A DNA stretch of 64,000 bases. Origin: CAZJYI01 sp964550025. GTDB lineage: Bacteria; Verrucomicrobiota; Kiritimatiellia; UBA8416; CAYOBW01. The position numbers and the translations under genes were made by a program. The DNA lies in assembly GCA_964550025.1 (NCBI GenBank), contig CAZJYI010000029.1, forward strand, positions 1 through 64,000, read 5' to 3'. The notes under the pieces were generated by a model. That model was given only the letters and a program-made list of their open reading frames with translations, was not told the DNA's origin and did no database searches. This document shows, piece by piece, positions 1 through 7,995 of this stretch (positions within the stretch are counted from its first letter, which is position 1; each line of letters opens with the position of its first letter).

Positions 1-190
1 AGATGCGTTTGCGCGGGATGGCGGGTGTTGTCGTGTTGCGGATCAGGCAGTACCGGGAGACCAGTTCCTCGAGCGTCCCGAGGCTGCCCGGCGGTTTGGT
101 CAGGTCGTCGAGATGGGCCTGTATGGCCGGCGTCAGCGCGTTGCCGACAGGGGCTATGCGTGTTGTCACTTCATCAATACGGTCCGACAT
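1..190 (-). CDS. cobT: CobT, nicotinate-nucleotide:dimethylbenzimidazole phosphoribosyltransferase (N-terminal part)
   Basis: Reading leftward from ATG at 190-188 gives about 63 residues before the window edge. They include LDDLTKPPGSLGTLEELV, the typical CobT N-terminal motif. CobT activates the lower-ligand base as an alpha-ribotide for the nucleotide loop of cobamides, in the cytoplasm. A strong Shine-Dalgarno (GGAGGAAG on the minus strand, 200-193) sits just before the start. Upstream on the same strand lie a terminator, a cobalamin riboswitch and a promoter, so expression should be shut off by cobamide. The motif is seen directly; the family assignment rests on it. Catalytic residues lie outside the window. 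Confidence 0.85.
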   Translation of the reverse strand, partial: MSDRIDEVTTRIAPVGNALTPAIQAHLDDLTKPPGSLGTLEELVSRYCLIRNTTTPAIPRKRI

Positions 191-270
191 GTCTTCCTCC
201 ATGTTCTGCTGTTCACCCAGTCGAACGTTGGGGGGTGTGTCAAAAGGTGCACCGGAGCGAGACATCGGCG

Positions 271-406
271 CCCGTAGCGCGGAAATACGTTCCGCGCCCG
301 CGCATGGCAAGAGAAACAAGTGCGAAAAACTGGCCTGTGGGTCCGAGTTTGCTCTCCATCTTCTCTCTCCCATGCTCATGCGCGAAACCGATTTCCGCGC
401 TACGGG
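271..406. repeat. Inverted-repeat element, REP/MITE-like
   Basis: CCCGTAGCGCGGAAAT (271-286) is matched by its exact reverse complement at 391-406. The complementarity continues imperfectly inward for about 25 more bases on each side, so the whole 136 bp can fold into one long hairpin. It lies in the cobT leader between the terminator and the start codon. It contains no convincing gene; a 63-codon frame on the minus strand here has no family features. Confidence 0.6.
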
Positions 407-493
407 ACGGTGCCTCTCTTCCGCAGCACATTTTGATGCAGCCCCCAACGTCCCGGCCGGTCAGGAATGCCGCTATCAGGGTGTTCCCCGGCC

Positions 494-536
494 AAAAAAA
501 GAGGACTCCGGCAGACGCCCTTCTGGCGTCTGCCGG
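494..536 (-). terminator. Intrinsic terminator of the cobT riboswitch
   Basis: A perfect 12-bp stem (CCGGCAGACGCC at 508-519, GGCGTCTGCCGG at 525-536) with a 5-nt loop is followed on the minus strand by a run of seven T (494-500). It lies about 30 nt after the riboswitch aptamer and before cobT. It therefore fits the expression platform of a transcription-attenuating cobalamin riboswitch. Confidence 0.85.
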
Positions 537-568
537 AACCCTTTACCATCAGACTCCGCAGTATCCAG

Positions 569-737
569 GGAACCGGCAGGTCTTCTGGCTCTCGGATCGT
601 CCCCGAACGCCCCTGCCTTCCCACTTCGATGCGCGAGCGCTCGAAGCAGTGGCCGGGCTGTGCCCACGGGCGTCGGGTCCCCGATTACAGCGGCGGGACC
701 GCCACGGATTTGCACCGTGTTCCGGAATGCCGGTTCC
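569..737 (-). promoter_or_regulatory. Cobalamin riboswitch upstream of cobT
   Basis: On the minus strand the leader starts GGAACCGGCA and ends TGCCGGTTCC, which pair exactly as helix P1. Between them are the conserved cobalamin-aptamer blocks: a GGTGCAAATCC-type segment, CCGCCGCTGTAATCGGG, GGCCACTG, a GTGGGAAGGC-type block and AGCCAGAAGACCTGCC (the B12 box). This is the classical AdoCbl-sensing aptamer layout. It is followed by an intrinsic terminator and then cobT. Confidence 0.92.
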
Positions 738-759
738 ATGTGTCAGTTGTCTGACATGG

Positions 760-788
760 AAAGTAGGGCATGGCCGAAGACACGTCAA
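760..788 (-). promoter_or_regulatory. Sigma-70-like promoter for the cobT leader
   Basis: On the minus strand TTGACG (788-783) and TACTTT (765-760) are separated by exactly 17 bp. The expected start of transcription is a few bases before the cobalamin aptamer. The assignment rests on consensus and position only. Confidence 0.55.
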
Positions 789-921
789 GCGCTGAGCCGG
801 AACGATTGAGAAGCCCGCCGCGGATCCGCCACAAAAGGCACAAAACGCACAGAAGCGTGGCAAAAACTCGTACCCCGCATCTCGCATCGCGAACGCAGTC
901 CGCAGTTCCGGGCCTCGGTGC

Positions 922-950
922 TTGACTTCGACGGTCCGTACCCGTACCGT
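922..950 (+). promoter_or_regulatory. Sigma-70-like promoter for the btuB leader
   Basis: TTGACT (922-927) and TACCGT (945-950) are separated by 17 bp and lie about 30 bp before the second cobalamin aptamer. The -10 element is weak. The assignment rests on consensus and position only. The stretch 789-921 between the two divergent promoters shows no gene. Confidence 0.45.
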
Positions 951-978
951 GCCGCCAGTTCTTTCTCTTCAGAAGTCG

Positions 979-1151
979 TGGACGGCGGACGGAAACCTGT
1001 GAAAACCAGGTGCGGTCGCGCCGCTGTGATCCCGCCCCGGCTTGACGGGGCTCCTCGAGGCTGAAACGCCACTGTCCTGCCGATGCTTCGGCATCGGCGG
1101 ATGGGAAGGCTGCCGAGAGAGTGGGTAAGCCAGAAGACGTTGCCGTTTACG
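979..1151 (+). promoter_or_regulatory. Cobalamin riboswitch upstream of btuB
   Basis: CGTGGACGGC (979-988) can pair along its full length, with two G-U pairs, with GCCGTTTACG (1142-1151) to form P1. Inside are the conserved blocks CCAGGTGCGG, GCCGCTGTGATCCC, GCCACTG, GATGGGAAGGC and AAGCCAGAAGACG. The aptamer lies about 155 nt before the btuB start. It indicates repression of corrinoid uptake when intracellular cobalamin is high. Confidence 0.92.
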
Positions 1152-1231
1152 CGAAGAGAAGGAAGCTTTTTCAGTGCTCCCCGCGCCAGGGAGTGTGGAA
1201 GCCGGACACGATCGACTTCGTTCCCGCCCCG

Positions 1232-1254
1232 CACCCTCCGAGCGCGGAGGGGTG
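1232..1254 (+). promoter_or_regulatory. Candidate expression-platform hairpin of the btuB riboswitch
   Basis: CACCCTCCG (1232-1240) can pair with CGGAGGGGTG (1245-1254) around an AGCG loop, with one bulged G. No T-run follows, unlike the cobT terminator. If functional it more likely acts on translation or by antitermination pairing. This is an inference from position and pairing. Confidence 0.35.
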
Positions 1255-1306
1255 TAATCGCGCGCGGCCCGCGCAAAGGTCGCGCAGAGCACAAAGGAAT
1301 GGCGGA

Positions 1307-3178
1307 ATGAAGGCAAGTCAATCGGCAACAGTACTCGCAGCACTCACACTCACAACCCTTTCCCCGAAAGCGGCACCGCCGGCGGAACAGGAGCCTGAGA
1401 TGCCCGAGATGGTCGTCACGGCCACGGGCAAGGAGACGCCGGTCTCTTCGTTGGCACACGCCATGTCGATCATTTCGCGGCGTGACATCACGCGGCACGG
1501 TTGGCGGACACTGCCGGAAGCCCTGCGCCACGTGGCGGGCCTTCACATCAGCCAGAGCGGTGGGTCCGGCGCCCCGACCTCCCTCTTTATCCGCGGCACC
1601 CGTTCGCAGCACGTCCTCGTCATGGTGGACGGAGTCCGCGTGAATGACCCTTCGCGAGCTACGCGATCGGCGAACCTGGCGGACGTCAGTCTCGATGACG
1701 TCGAGCGCATCGAGGTCGTGCGCGGCCCGCAGTCCGGTCTTTACGGCACGGACGCGTTCAGCGGCGTCGTCAACATCATCACGCTGCGCGGCGCCCGGCG
1801 CCCGGAGCTCTCGGTCGAAGCGGGATCCTACGAGACGTTCAAGGTGGCCGGCAGCCTGGCGGGACAGACGGGCGTCGTCGAGTATGCGGCTGCCGCGTCG
1901 TATATCGACAGCGAAGGATTCTCTTCCGCCTCCGACCGCTATGAAGGCAACACAGAGGATGACCCTTTCTCGACACTCAACGTTTCGGCGCGGTTCGGTC
2001 TGAAACCCACCGACAGCCTGTCCATGGACGTCTCGGCGCGGTACGTTGACTCGGAGAACGCTTACGACCTGGGCGCGGGGCCGTCGGCCGATTCCCCGGA
2101 CAACGTATCAGAGACGGAGTCACTCTCCGCTCACGGTGCAGTGAGTTACGGCAAGCCCGACGGAATCTGGTCCCAGACTCTATCCGGGGACTACGCGGTG
2201 TTTGACCGCGAATTCCGGACCGCCTCGGGCCCCAGCACCTTTGACGGCGACAGCTGGGAGGCCGAATGGCGCCACGACGTCGTGCTCTTCGACGCGCACA
2301 CGCTTTCGCTGGGCCTGGTCTACAGTGACGAGTCGGCGGAGTCGGACACCTTCAGCGAGGTCACGGCGGATACGGCGGGCATCTATCTTCAGGACGCGTT
2401 TGCACACGGTCCTCTCAACGCGGTGGCCAGTGTGCGCTACGACGATCACGACCAGTTCGGCGACGAGGTCACCTACCGAATCGCCCCCGTCGTCACGATC
2501 GAGCGGACGCATTCCCGCATCAAGGGATCGGTCGGCACGGCCTTCAAGGCACCGTCGCTCTACCAGCTCTATGCGCCTGCCAGCGCCTGGGGCCCCATCG
2601 GCAACGCGGATTTGGCCCCCGAAGAGATGTTTGCCTGGGACGTGGGCCTGGAGCAGACCATCGTTCCGGACGTGATGTCGGCCGAGGTCACCTGGTTCCA
2701 GAATGACATCGAAGACATGATCGATTTCGCCACCGGTTACGAGAACGTTGCCGAGGCCGAAAGCAGCGGCATCGAGGCAGGCCTGCAGGTGACACCCGTT
2801 GAGAGCCTGTCGATCGCCGCCACCTACACGTACACGGATTCCGAAGACAAGGAGACGGGCAAGCAGCTCGTACGCGTTCCCGAGCACCGCATTACGCTGG
2901 ACATTGGCTACGCGGTAACCGAGCGCCTGATGCTGAACGCAACCCTTCTCCGCGTCAGCGAGCGCGAGGACCGCTACTACGACCAGTCGATGCAGTCCTC
3001 GCTCGACGTCCAGACCGACGCCTACACGGTCATCGACCTGTCCGCGGCGTACGACGTAACCGACGACCTCACGGTGTTCGGCCGCCTGGAGAACGTCACG
3101 GACGAGGAGTATGAAGAGGTATACGGTTACGGCACGCCGGGCATCTCGGGCTATGGCGGTGCGAAGGTGCGGTTCTGA
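1307..3178 (+). CDS. btuB: BtuB-like TonB-dependent corrinoid outer-membrane receptor
   Basis: The 623-residue product begins with a short signal peptide, then a TonB-box-like segment (EMVVTATG, about residues 35-42). A plug domain follows (PEALRHVAGL, TSLFIRGTRS, VMVDGVRVND, IEVVRGPQSGLYGTDAFSGVVNII). The rest is a beta-barrel rich in alternating residues that ends in a C-terminal Phe, as expected for outer-membrane barrels. It imports corrinoids into the periplasm using TonB energy. ATG 1307 was chosen over an upstream in-frame ATG at 1121, because 1121 lies inside the riboswitch and 1307 is preceded by AAAGGA and followed by a signal peptide. Riboswitch control and the downstream btuFCD genes support a cobamide substrate over siderophores. 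Confidence 0.9.
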   Translation: MKASQSATVLAALTLTTLSPKAAPPAEQEPEMPEMVVTATGKETPVSSLAHAMSIISRRDITRHGWRTLPEALRHVAGLHISQSGGSGAPTSLFIRGTRSQHVLVMVDGVRVNDPSRATRSANLADVSLDDVERIEVVRGPQSGLYGTDAFSGVVNIITLRGARRPELSVEAGSYETFKVAGSLAGQTGVVEYAAAASYIDSEGFSSASDRYEGNTEDDPFSTLNVSARFGLKPTDSLSMDVSARYVDSENAYDLGAGPSADSPDNVSETESLSAHGAVSYGKPDGIWSQTLSGDYAVFDREFRTASGPSTFDGDSWEAEWRHDVVLFDAHTLSLGLVYSDESAESDTFSEVTADTAGIYLQDAFAHGPLNAVASVRYDDHDQFGDEVTYRIAPVVTIERTHSRIKGSVGTAFKAPSLYQLYAPASAWGPIGNADLAPEEMFAWDVGLEQTIVPDVMSAEVTWFQNDIEDMIDFATGYENVAEAESSGIEAGLQVTPVESLSIAATYTYTDSEDKETGKQLVRVPEHRITLDIGYAVTERLMLNATLLRVSEREDRYYDQSMQSSLDVQTDAYTVIDLSAAYDVTDDLTVFGRLENVTDEEYEEVYGYGTPGISGYGGAKVRF

Positions 3179-3191
3179 CAACGGAGAGGGG

Positions 3192-3320
3192 AAACCGCAG
3201 AGAGAAGGGGAAACCGCAGAATGTTGAACGCTGAATGATGAATCGCGAAGTGTGAGAGGGGGGAGTCCACTCTCACTTCAACATTCGCTATTCAGCGTTC
3301 AGTATTCGACATTTCCCCCT
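3192..3320. repeat. Heptamer-unit palindromic intergenic repeat (GAATGNT type)
   Basis: After a duplicated GGGGAAACCGCAG flank, the sequence runs in 7-bp steps (GAATGTT, GAACGCT, GAATGAT, GAATCGC, GAAGTGT). It then runs back as the approximate reverse complement (CACTTCA, ACATTCG, CTATTCA, GCGTTCA, GTATTCG) to TTTCCCC. The whole folds as one long hairpin between btuB and the next gene. Confidence 0.75.
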
Positions 3321-3358
3321 CCAAAGAACTACCGGCGAAGACGGAGCGAACGGTTGCG

Positions 3359-4033
3359 ATGACAGACGTGGTTGATACTCCCGACCTCGCCTTCTGCTCC
3401 TGGAGCGGCGGCAAGGACTCTTATCTGGCGTTGCACCGCGCTGCAAAGGCGGTCCGTCCCCTGCATCTCGTCACGATGATGATCGAGGACGGGTCGCGGT
3501 CCCGGTCGCACGGTCTTCGTCCCGAAACGGTTGAAGCCCAGGCCGAGGCGATGGGGCTGGCGCTTTCGACGCGGAGCGTGACCTGGGAGGGATATGAAGC
3601 GGTGTTCATCGAACAACTCCGGGAGCTGCGCGAAGCCGGTGTCACGGTTGGCATCTTCGGCGATATCGACCTGCAGGCGCATCGCGAATGGGTGGAGCGC
3701 GTGTGCGGCGTCGTTGACATTCGCCCCATGCTTCCACTTTGGAACGCCAACAGGCTGGCGATGGTGCGGGAGTGTGTCGAACTGGGCATGGATATGCGCA
3801 TCGTGTCGGGCCGTTCCGACACCATGCCGCGCCGATTTGCCGGCACGCGCCTCACGATGGCCGTCGCCGCGGAGCTTGAGGGAATGGGGATTGATGCTTG
3901 CGGCGAAAACGGTGAGTTCCATACCGTGGTAGTGGACGCCCCCATGTTCAAGCGTCCGCTGAACCTGACACCCGGTGAAATCCACGAGCGCGACGGGCAC
4001 TGGTCCGTGGACTTCGTCGTGAACGGGAGATAA
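3359..4033 (+). CDS. Dph6/ATP_bind_4-family PP-loop ATPase in the cobamide operon
   Basis: The 224-residue protein carries the N-terminal PP-loop signature FCSWSGGKDSYLAL (residues 12-25) of adenylating N-type ATP pyrophosphatases. Near the C-terminus it has CGENGEFHTVV, typical of diphthine-ammonia ligase relatives (COG2102). Eukaryotic and archaeal Dph6 amidates diphthine on EF2; bacteria lack diphthamide, so the role here is different and unknown. Its place between btuB and btuF, one base before btuF, suggests a corrinoid-linked job, possibly an ATP-dependent amidation. The start is ATG 3359, with a GGAG at 3343-3346 rather far upstream. The family call is firm; the substrate is not. Confidence 0.8.
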   Translation: MTDVVDTPDLAFCSWSGGKDSYLALHRAAKAVRPLHLVTMMIEDGSRSRSHGLRPETVEAQAEAMGLALSTRSVTWEGYEAVFIEQLRELREAGVTVGIFGDIDLQAHREWVERVCGVVDIRPMLPLWNANRLAMVRECVELGMDMRIVSGRSDTMPRRFAGTRLTMAVAAELEGMGIDACGENGEFHTVVVDAPMFKRPLNLTPGEIHERDGHWSVDFVVNGR

Positions 4034-4034
4034 G

Positions 4035-4913
4035 ATGACGGTCTCCATGCGGTTGTGGGTTTTGTGTATTGTGTTGGCTGCTTTCCTTGTTGCGACCGGC
4101 TGCCGACGGCAACCGGCGCCGAGCGCACAGCGGGGCGGGGTGCGCCTTATTTCGCTTGCGCCGAGCCTCACCGAGTTGATCGTAGCGATCGGGGCCGGGG
4201 ATGCCCTGGTCGGCCGCACGTCCGCCTGCGATCACCCCGCGGATGTCGTTGCCGACATCCCCGTCGTGGGCGGTTTCGGTGCGCCGTCGTTCGAGACGGT
4301 GCTGGCGCTGGAGCCCACCGCCGTCGTGGATACGGACCTGGAGGACGAGTCCATGGCGGCGCGGTTCGAGGCGGCGGGGATTCGCCACGTCCGCATTCGC
4401 TGCGAACGCGTCGACGACATTCCCCGCGGCATCCGCACGCTCGGAAAACTCGCCGGGCGCGGCGATGCGGCCTGCGAGCTCGCCGACGGCCTTGCCCTCT
4501 CGCTAGCTGACCTGAGGCAGGCGCGGACAGCGGCGACGAACCGTCCCGGAGTCTACGTTGAAATCTGGCACGACCCCTTCATGACGGCCGGAAGGAACGC
4601 GTACCTGACGGACCTGATCGAGCTCGCCGGCGGAAGGAACATTGCCGACTCCGTGGAGCAGGAGTACTTTCGCGTCTCGCCGGAATGGGTGTTGACGCAG
4701 AACCCGGATGTCATAATCTGTGCCTACATGGCGTCAGGGCGGGACGTGTCGCAGATGGTCCGCGAGCGGCCCGGCTGGGAGAACATCCGGGCGGTTGGGA
4801 ACGGTGCCCTTTTCTGCAACGAGAACAACGACATCCTGCTCCGGCCGGGGCCGCGGGTGCTGGAAGGAATCGAGGCGATCAGGCGATGCATTGCAGGGAG
4901 CCAGATAGAGTAA
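4035..4913 (+). CDS. btuF: BtuF-like periplasmic cobamide-binding lipoprotein
   Basis: The 292-residue product opens with a lipoprotein signal peptide whose lipobox is VATGC (Cys at about residue 23). The TroA/BtuF-type fold follows (RLISLAPSLTELIVAIGAGDALVGRTSACDHP, then a VVGGFGAPSFETVLALEPTAVV-like strand-helix, shown here as key motifs only). It should hand corrinoid from BtuB to the BtuCD permease. It starts 1 nt after the PP-loop ATPase gene. The coding end overlaps btuC by 28 nt, so translation is probably coupled. Confidence 0.88.
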   Translation: MTVSMRLWVLCIVLAAFLVATGCRRQPAPSAQRGGVRLISLAPSLTELIVAIGAGDALVGRTSACDHPADVVADIPVVGGFGAPSFETVLALEPTAVVDTDLEDESMAARFEAAGIRHVRIRCERVDDIPRGIRTLGKLAGRGDAACELADGLALSLADLRQARTAATNRPGVYVEIWHDPFMTAGRNAYLTDLIELAGGRNIADSVEQEYFRVSPEWVLTQNPDVIICAYMASGRDVSQMVRERPGWENIRAVGNGALFCNENNDILLRPGPRVLEGIEAIRRCIAGSQIE

Positions 4914-5893
4914 CGCGCACTGGTCCGGGGAGACTCGCGCTCTTCGCGCTGCTCTGCCTGCTGGGCCTGGGCGCGTGTGTTCTGTTTGGCCCGACGGGAA
5001 TCGGCCTGCCCGCACCCGACTCGGCGGTGGGTCGCGCCATCCTGCTGTTGCGGGCGAACCGCGTCCTGTGCGGCTTCATCGTCGGCGCGGCGCTCGCCGC
5101 CGCGGGTGTCGTGTTCCAGGCTGTTTTGCAGAATCCTCTCGCCGAACCCTACGTTCTGGGCGTCAGCGGCGGGGCGGGGCTGGGGGCCGCACTGGCCATC
5201 CTGACCGGTCTCGGCGCACTGGGATCGCTCTCCTTGCCGATCTGCGCTTTTGTGGGCGGCACGGCGACCCTCTTGCTGGTGTTCAACCTGGCCCGTGACG
5301 GGCAGGGGACTCCAAACATATACAGTCTGATCCTCTGCGGCGTCGTGGTCAGCGCGGTCTGCTCCAGCCTGTTGATGTTCCTGGTGGCAACGGCGCCGGT
5401 CGAAGGTCTGCACAGCGTGCTGTGGTGGATGCTGGGCGACCTGCAGCCCGGCTCCACCCGCCTGCTCACGGCCATTGGCGCAACCATGCTCATAGCCATG
5501 GCCATACTCTGGTCCCTGACCCCCGAGCTCAACGCGTTGGCCCTGGGTCGCGAAGCCGCACACCACGTGGGTGTGCGCCTGAATGTTGCCATTCCCCTGG
5601 CCCTGGGCGCTGCGACGTTCCTGGCCGCGGCGGCCGTTAGCCTTTCGGGCCTGATCGGGTTCGTGGGACTGATCGTCCCCCACGCCGCGCGCGGCCTGGT
5701 GGGGGCGGACCACCGCCGTCTGTTGCCCGCGTCCGTGCTGTTGGGGGGCACGTCGTTGGCCGTCTGCGATGCCCTTGCCCGAACCGTGATGGCCCCGGTC
5801 GAGATCCCGGTGGGTGTCATTACGGCGCTCTGCGGCGGGCCGTTCTTCCTCTATCTCCTGCGCCGGAAGCGGAAAGGGGGATGGGCACCATGA
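4886..5893 (+). CDS. btuC: BtuC-like corrinoid ABC transporter permease
   Basis: The 335-residue FecCD/BtuC-family permease has about ten hydrophobic segments. It carries the family motif block QAVLQNPLAEPYVLGVSGGAG near residue 75, and GLIGFVGLIVPHAAR near residue 255. It forms the inner-membrane channel with the btuD product. ATG 4886 gives a short cytoplasmic lead before the first membrane segment. An upstream in-frame ATG at 4685 would add an Arg/Gly-rich non-membrane stretch read out of frame from btuF, so it was rejected. The stop overlaps the btuD start (ATGA at 5890-5893). Confidence 0.88.
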   Translation: MHCREPDRVTRTGPGRLALFALLCLLGLGACVLFGPTGIGLPAPDSAVGRAILLLRANRVLCGFIVGAALAAAGVVFQAVLQNPLAEPYVLGVSGGAGLGAALAILTGLGALGSLSLPICAFVGGTATLLLVFNLARDGQGTPNIYSLILCGVVVSAVCSSLLMFLVATAPVEGLHSVLWWMLGDLQPGSTRLLTAIGATMLIAMAILWSLTPELNALALGREAAHHVGVRLNVAIPLALGAATFLAAAAVSLSGLIGFVGLIVPHAARGLVGADHRRLLPASVLLGGTSLAVCDALARTVMAPVEIPVGVITALCGGPFFLYLLRRKRKGGWAP

Positions 5894-7995
5894 CCCCCGC
5901 GCTGCTTTGCAGGGATATCGAGGCCGGCTACGGCGACCGCGACGCGCTGCGCGGGGTCTCCTTTACCGTGGACGAGAACGAAATGGTCGGCATCATCGGT
6001 CCCAACGGCGCGGGGAAGACAACCCTCGTGCGAGCGATTACGGGCCTGGTCAAGCCGCGGCGCGGCGAAGTGCAGCTCTTTGGGCAGGACGCCACGACCA
6101 TGCCCGCCGGCGAGCGTGCGCGCCTGGTGGGCGTCGTGCCACAGGGGCTCGAAACGCCGATGGCGTTCACGGTCGAGGAGATCGTCTCCATGGGGCGCCT
6201 CGCCACGGCCTCGCGCTGGCACGGTCCGTCGCCGGAAGACCGCAAGGCGATCGAACGGGCCATGGCCTACACCGACGTTGTCGATCTGCGGACCAGGCCG
6301 TTCATGGAGTTGAGCGGCGGCGAACGGCAGCGGGCCGTCATTGCCATGGCCCTGGCCCAGACGCCGCGCCTGATCATCATGGACGAGCCGACCAGTTACC
6401 TGGATCTCAAGCACAGTCTCGTCATCATGCAGATCGTGGAACGGCTCAACCGCGAACATGGCGTAGCGGTCCTCATGGTGAGCCACGACCTGAATATGGC
6501 CGCGGAGTTCTGCTCGCGCCTGATCATGCTGGACGGAGGCCGGATCGTGACCCAGGGCCCGCCGCGCGAGACACTGCGGCCGGATGTCCTGCGCAAGGTC
6601 TACGGGTGCGACGTCCACGTGCAGGCGAATCCGGCCAGTGGTTCAGTGATGGTCATGCCGCGACCGCGCCTGGTGGCGGGGGAACCGGGGCGCGGCGTTC
6701 ACGTCCACGTTGTCGGCGGCGGCGGGTCGGCCGAGGACCTGCTGCGCCGCCTGACCCTGGGGGCCTACACCATCACCTGCGGCGTACTCAACCGTGGCGA
6801 CACGGACGCGCAAACCGCGGCGGCTCTCGACATTCCCACGGTGGTGGACGAGCCGTTCTGCCCCGTGACGGACGAACGTGTTACCGAGGCCCTCGAGATG
6901 AGCCTGCCGGCCGACGCCGTGGTTGTGTGCGGCGTGCCGTTTGGACCGGGCAACCTCGCCAACCTGCGGATTGCGGAAGCCGCGGCGGAACGGGGGGCTA
7001 CCGTGCTGGTCGTTGCCGGCACGGCCGAGCGCGACCACACACGGGACGGTGCCGCCACGGACCGGGTCGCCGCCCTCGTTGCGGCCGGTGCAATCGAAGT
7101 CGCGGACACCACCGGGGTCGCCGCGCTGCTGCCGGTGCGCCTCGACCCCGGGCCTTCGCTGAAGCGCCGTTTTCCGTTTCGCGTGGGCACGACCTCCTAC
7201 GTGGTTCCGGCCGACGTGCTGCCGAACGTCTCGGCGCTGGCCGACCGGATTGATGACGTCGAGTTGCTCGTCTTCGAATCCGACGAGATTTCCAATCTCC
7301 CCGGTGAAGGCGTCGTCAGGTCGCTGGCGGACATCGCCGCGTCGAACGACCTGACCTACACCGTGCATCTGCCGGTAGACATCCGTCTCGGATCGGCCGA
7401 CGAAGAAGAACGGCGGCGCTCGGTGGAGAAATGCCTTCGCGTGGTGGAACGCATGGCCGCCCTCGACCCGTTTGCCTATATCGTGCACTTCAGCAACACG
7501 TCGCTTGTTCCCATGGATGCCCTGGAAGCGCACGAGTGGCCGCGGTGGCGAGCGCGCCTGGACCGGTCCGTGAGCGAACTGGTCGCCGGAGGGATTGCGC
7601 CTGAACGGCTGTGCGTTGAAACACTGTCCTACGATTTCGGGCACGTCGCCCCACTCGTCGAGGAGCACGACCTATCAATCTGTCTCGACATCGGACACCT
7701 GCTGCTGAAAGGTCAGTTGCCTGACACGTACCTGGACCGCTACCTGCCCCGAACGCGGGTGCTGCACGTTCACGGGATTCACGACGGCAAGGACCACGCT
7801 TCGCTCCGGTACCTGGACGAGACGGTTCTGGCGGACCTGGTAGAGCGGTTGAGCGCCGAGGGGCAGCCGCGGCGCGTGCTGACCATGGAAGTCTTCGGGC
7901 AGGAGGACTTCATCACGTCGTGCGAAGTGTTGGCCGGGTCCTGGCGGGGGCATGGTTACGATGCTGGTGGCGGGGAGCGAGAAACCGCAGAATAA
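5890..7995 (+). CDS. BtuD ABC ATPase fused to a middle domain and a C-terminal CbiR-type cobamide hydrolase
   Basis: The 701-residue protein has three parts. Residues 1-250 are a BtuD/FepC-type ATPase (Walker A GPNGAGKTT, signature LSGGERQR, Walker B LIIMDEP, H-loop SHD). Residues about 260-415 are a glycine-rich alpha/beta domain (VVGGGGSAEDLLRRL, CGVLNRGDTD, GVPFGPGNLANL), of a kind I recall as an extension on some other cobalamin/iron ATPases. Residues about 420-690 resemble CbiR of the AP-endonuclease-2/xylose-isomerase TIM-barrel superfamily (FRVGTTSYVVP, YTVHLPVD, VETLSYDF, CLDIGHLL, VLHVHGIHDGKDH). CbiR cleaves the phosphoribosyl bond of cobamides to start lower-ligand remodelling. The start at 5890 was preferred to 5881 for its ATGA coupling with btuC and better ribosome-site spacing. 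The last codons lie in an intergenic repeat. Confidence 0.82.
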   Translation: MTPALLCRDIEAGYGDRDALRGVSFTVDENEMVGIIGPNGAGKTTLVRAITGLVKPRRGEVQLFGQDATTMPAGERARLVGVVPQGLETPMAFTVEEIVSMGRLATASRWHGPSPEDRKAIERAMAYTDVVDLRTRPFMELSGGERQRAVIAMALAQTPRLIIMDEPTSYLDLKHSLVIMQIVERLNREHGVAVLMVSHDLNMAAEFCSRLIMLDGGRIVTQGPPRETLRPDVLRKVYGCDVHVQANPASGSVMVMPRPRLVAGEPGRGVHVHVVGGGGSAEDLLRRLTLGAYTITCGVLNRGDTDAQTAAALDIPTVVDEPFCPVTDERVTEALEMSLPADAVVVCGVPFGPGNLANLRIAEAAAERGATVLVVAGTAERDHTRDGAATDRVAALVAAGAIEVADTTGVAALLPVRLDPGPSLKRRFPFRVGTTSYVVPADVLPNVSALADRIDDVELLVFESDEISNLPGEGVVRSLADIAASNDLTYTVHLPVDIRLGSADEEERRRSVEKCLRVVERMAALDPFAYIVHFSNTSLVPMDALEAHEWPRWRARLDRSVSELVAGGIAPERLCVETLSYDFGHVAPLVEEHDLSICLDIGHLLLKGQLPDTYLDRYLPRTRVLHVHGIHDGKDHASLRYLDETVLADLVERLSAEGQPRRVLTMEVFGQEDFITSCEVLAGSWRGHGYDAGGGERETAE

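Noticed and set aside
240..431. 63-codon minus-strand frame in the cobT leader
   Set aside because: It lies within the inverted-repeat element and has no ribosome site or protein-like features.
3215..3320. Simple intrinsic terminator after btuB
   Set aside because: The hairpin is far longer than a terminator stem and has no T-run; it belongs to the heptamer repeat family, though it may still terminate transcription.
5814..7253. 479-codon plus-strand frame overlapping btuD
   Set aside because: It is the out-of-frame shadow of the BtuD fusion, Arg/Gly-rich, with no recognisable domain.
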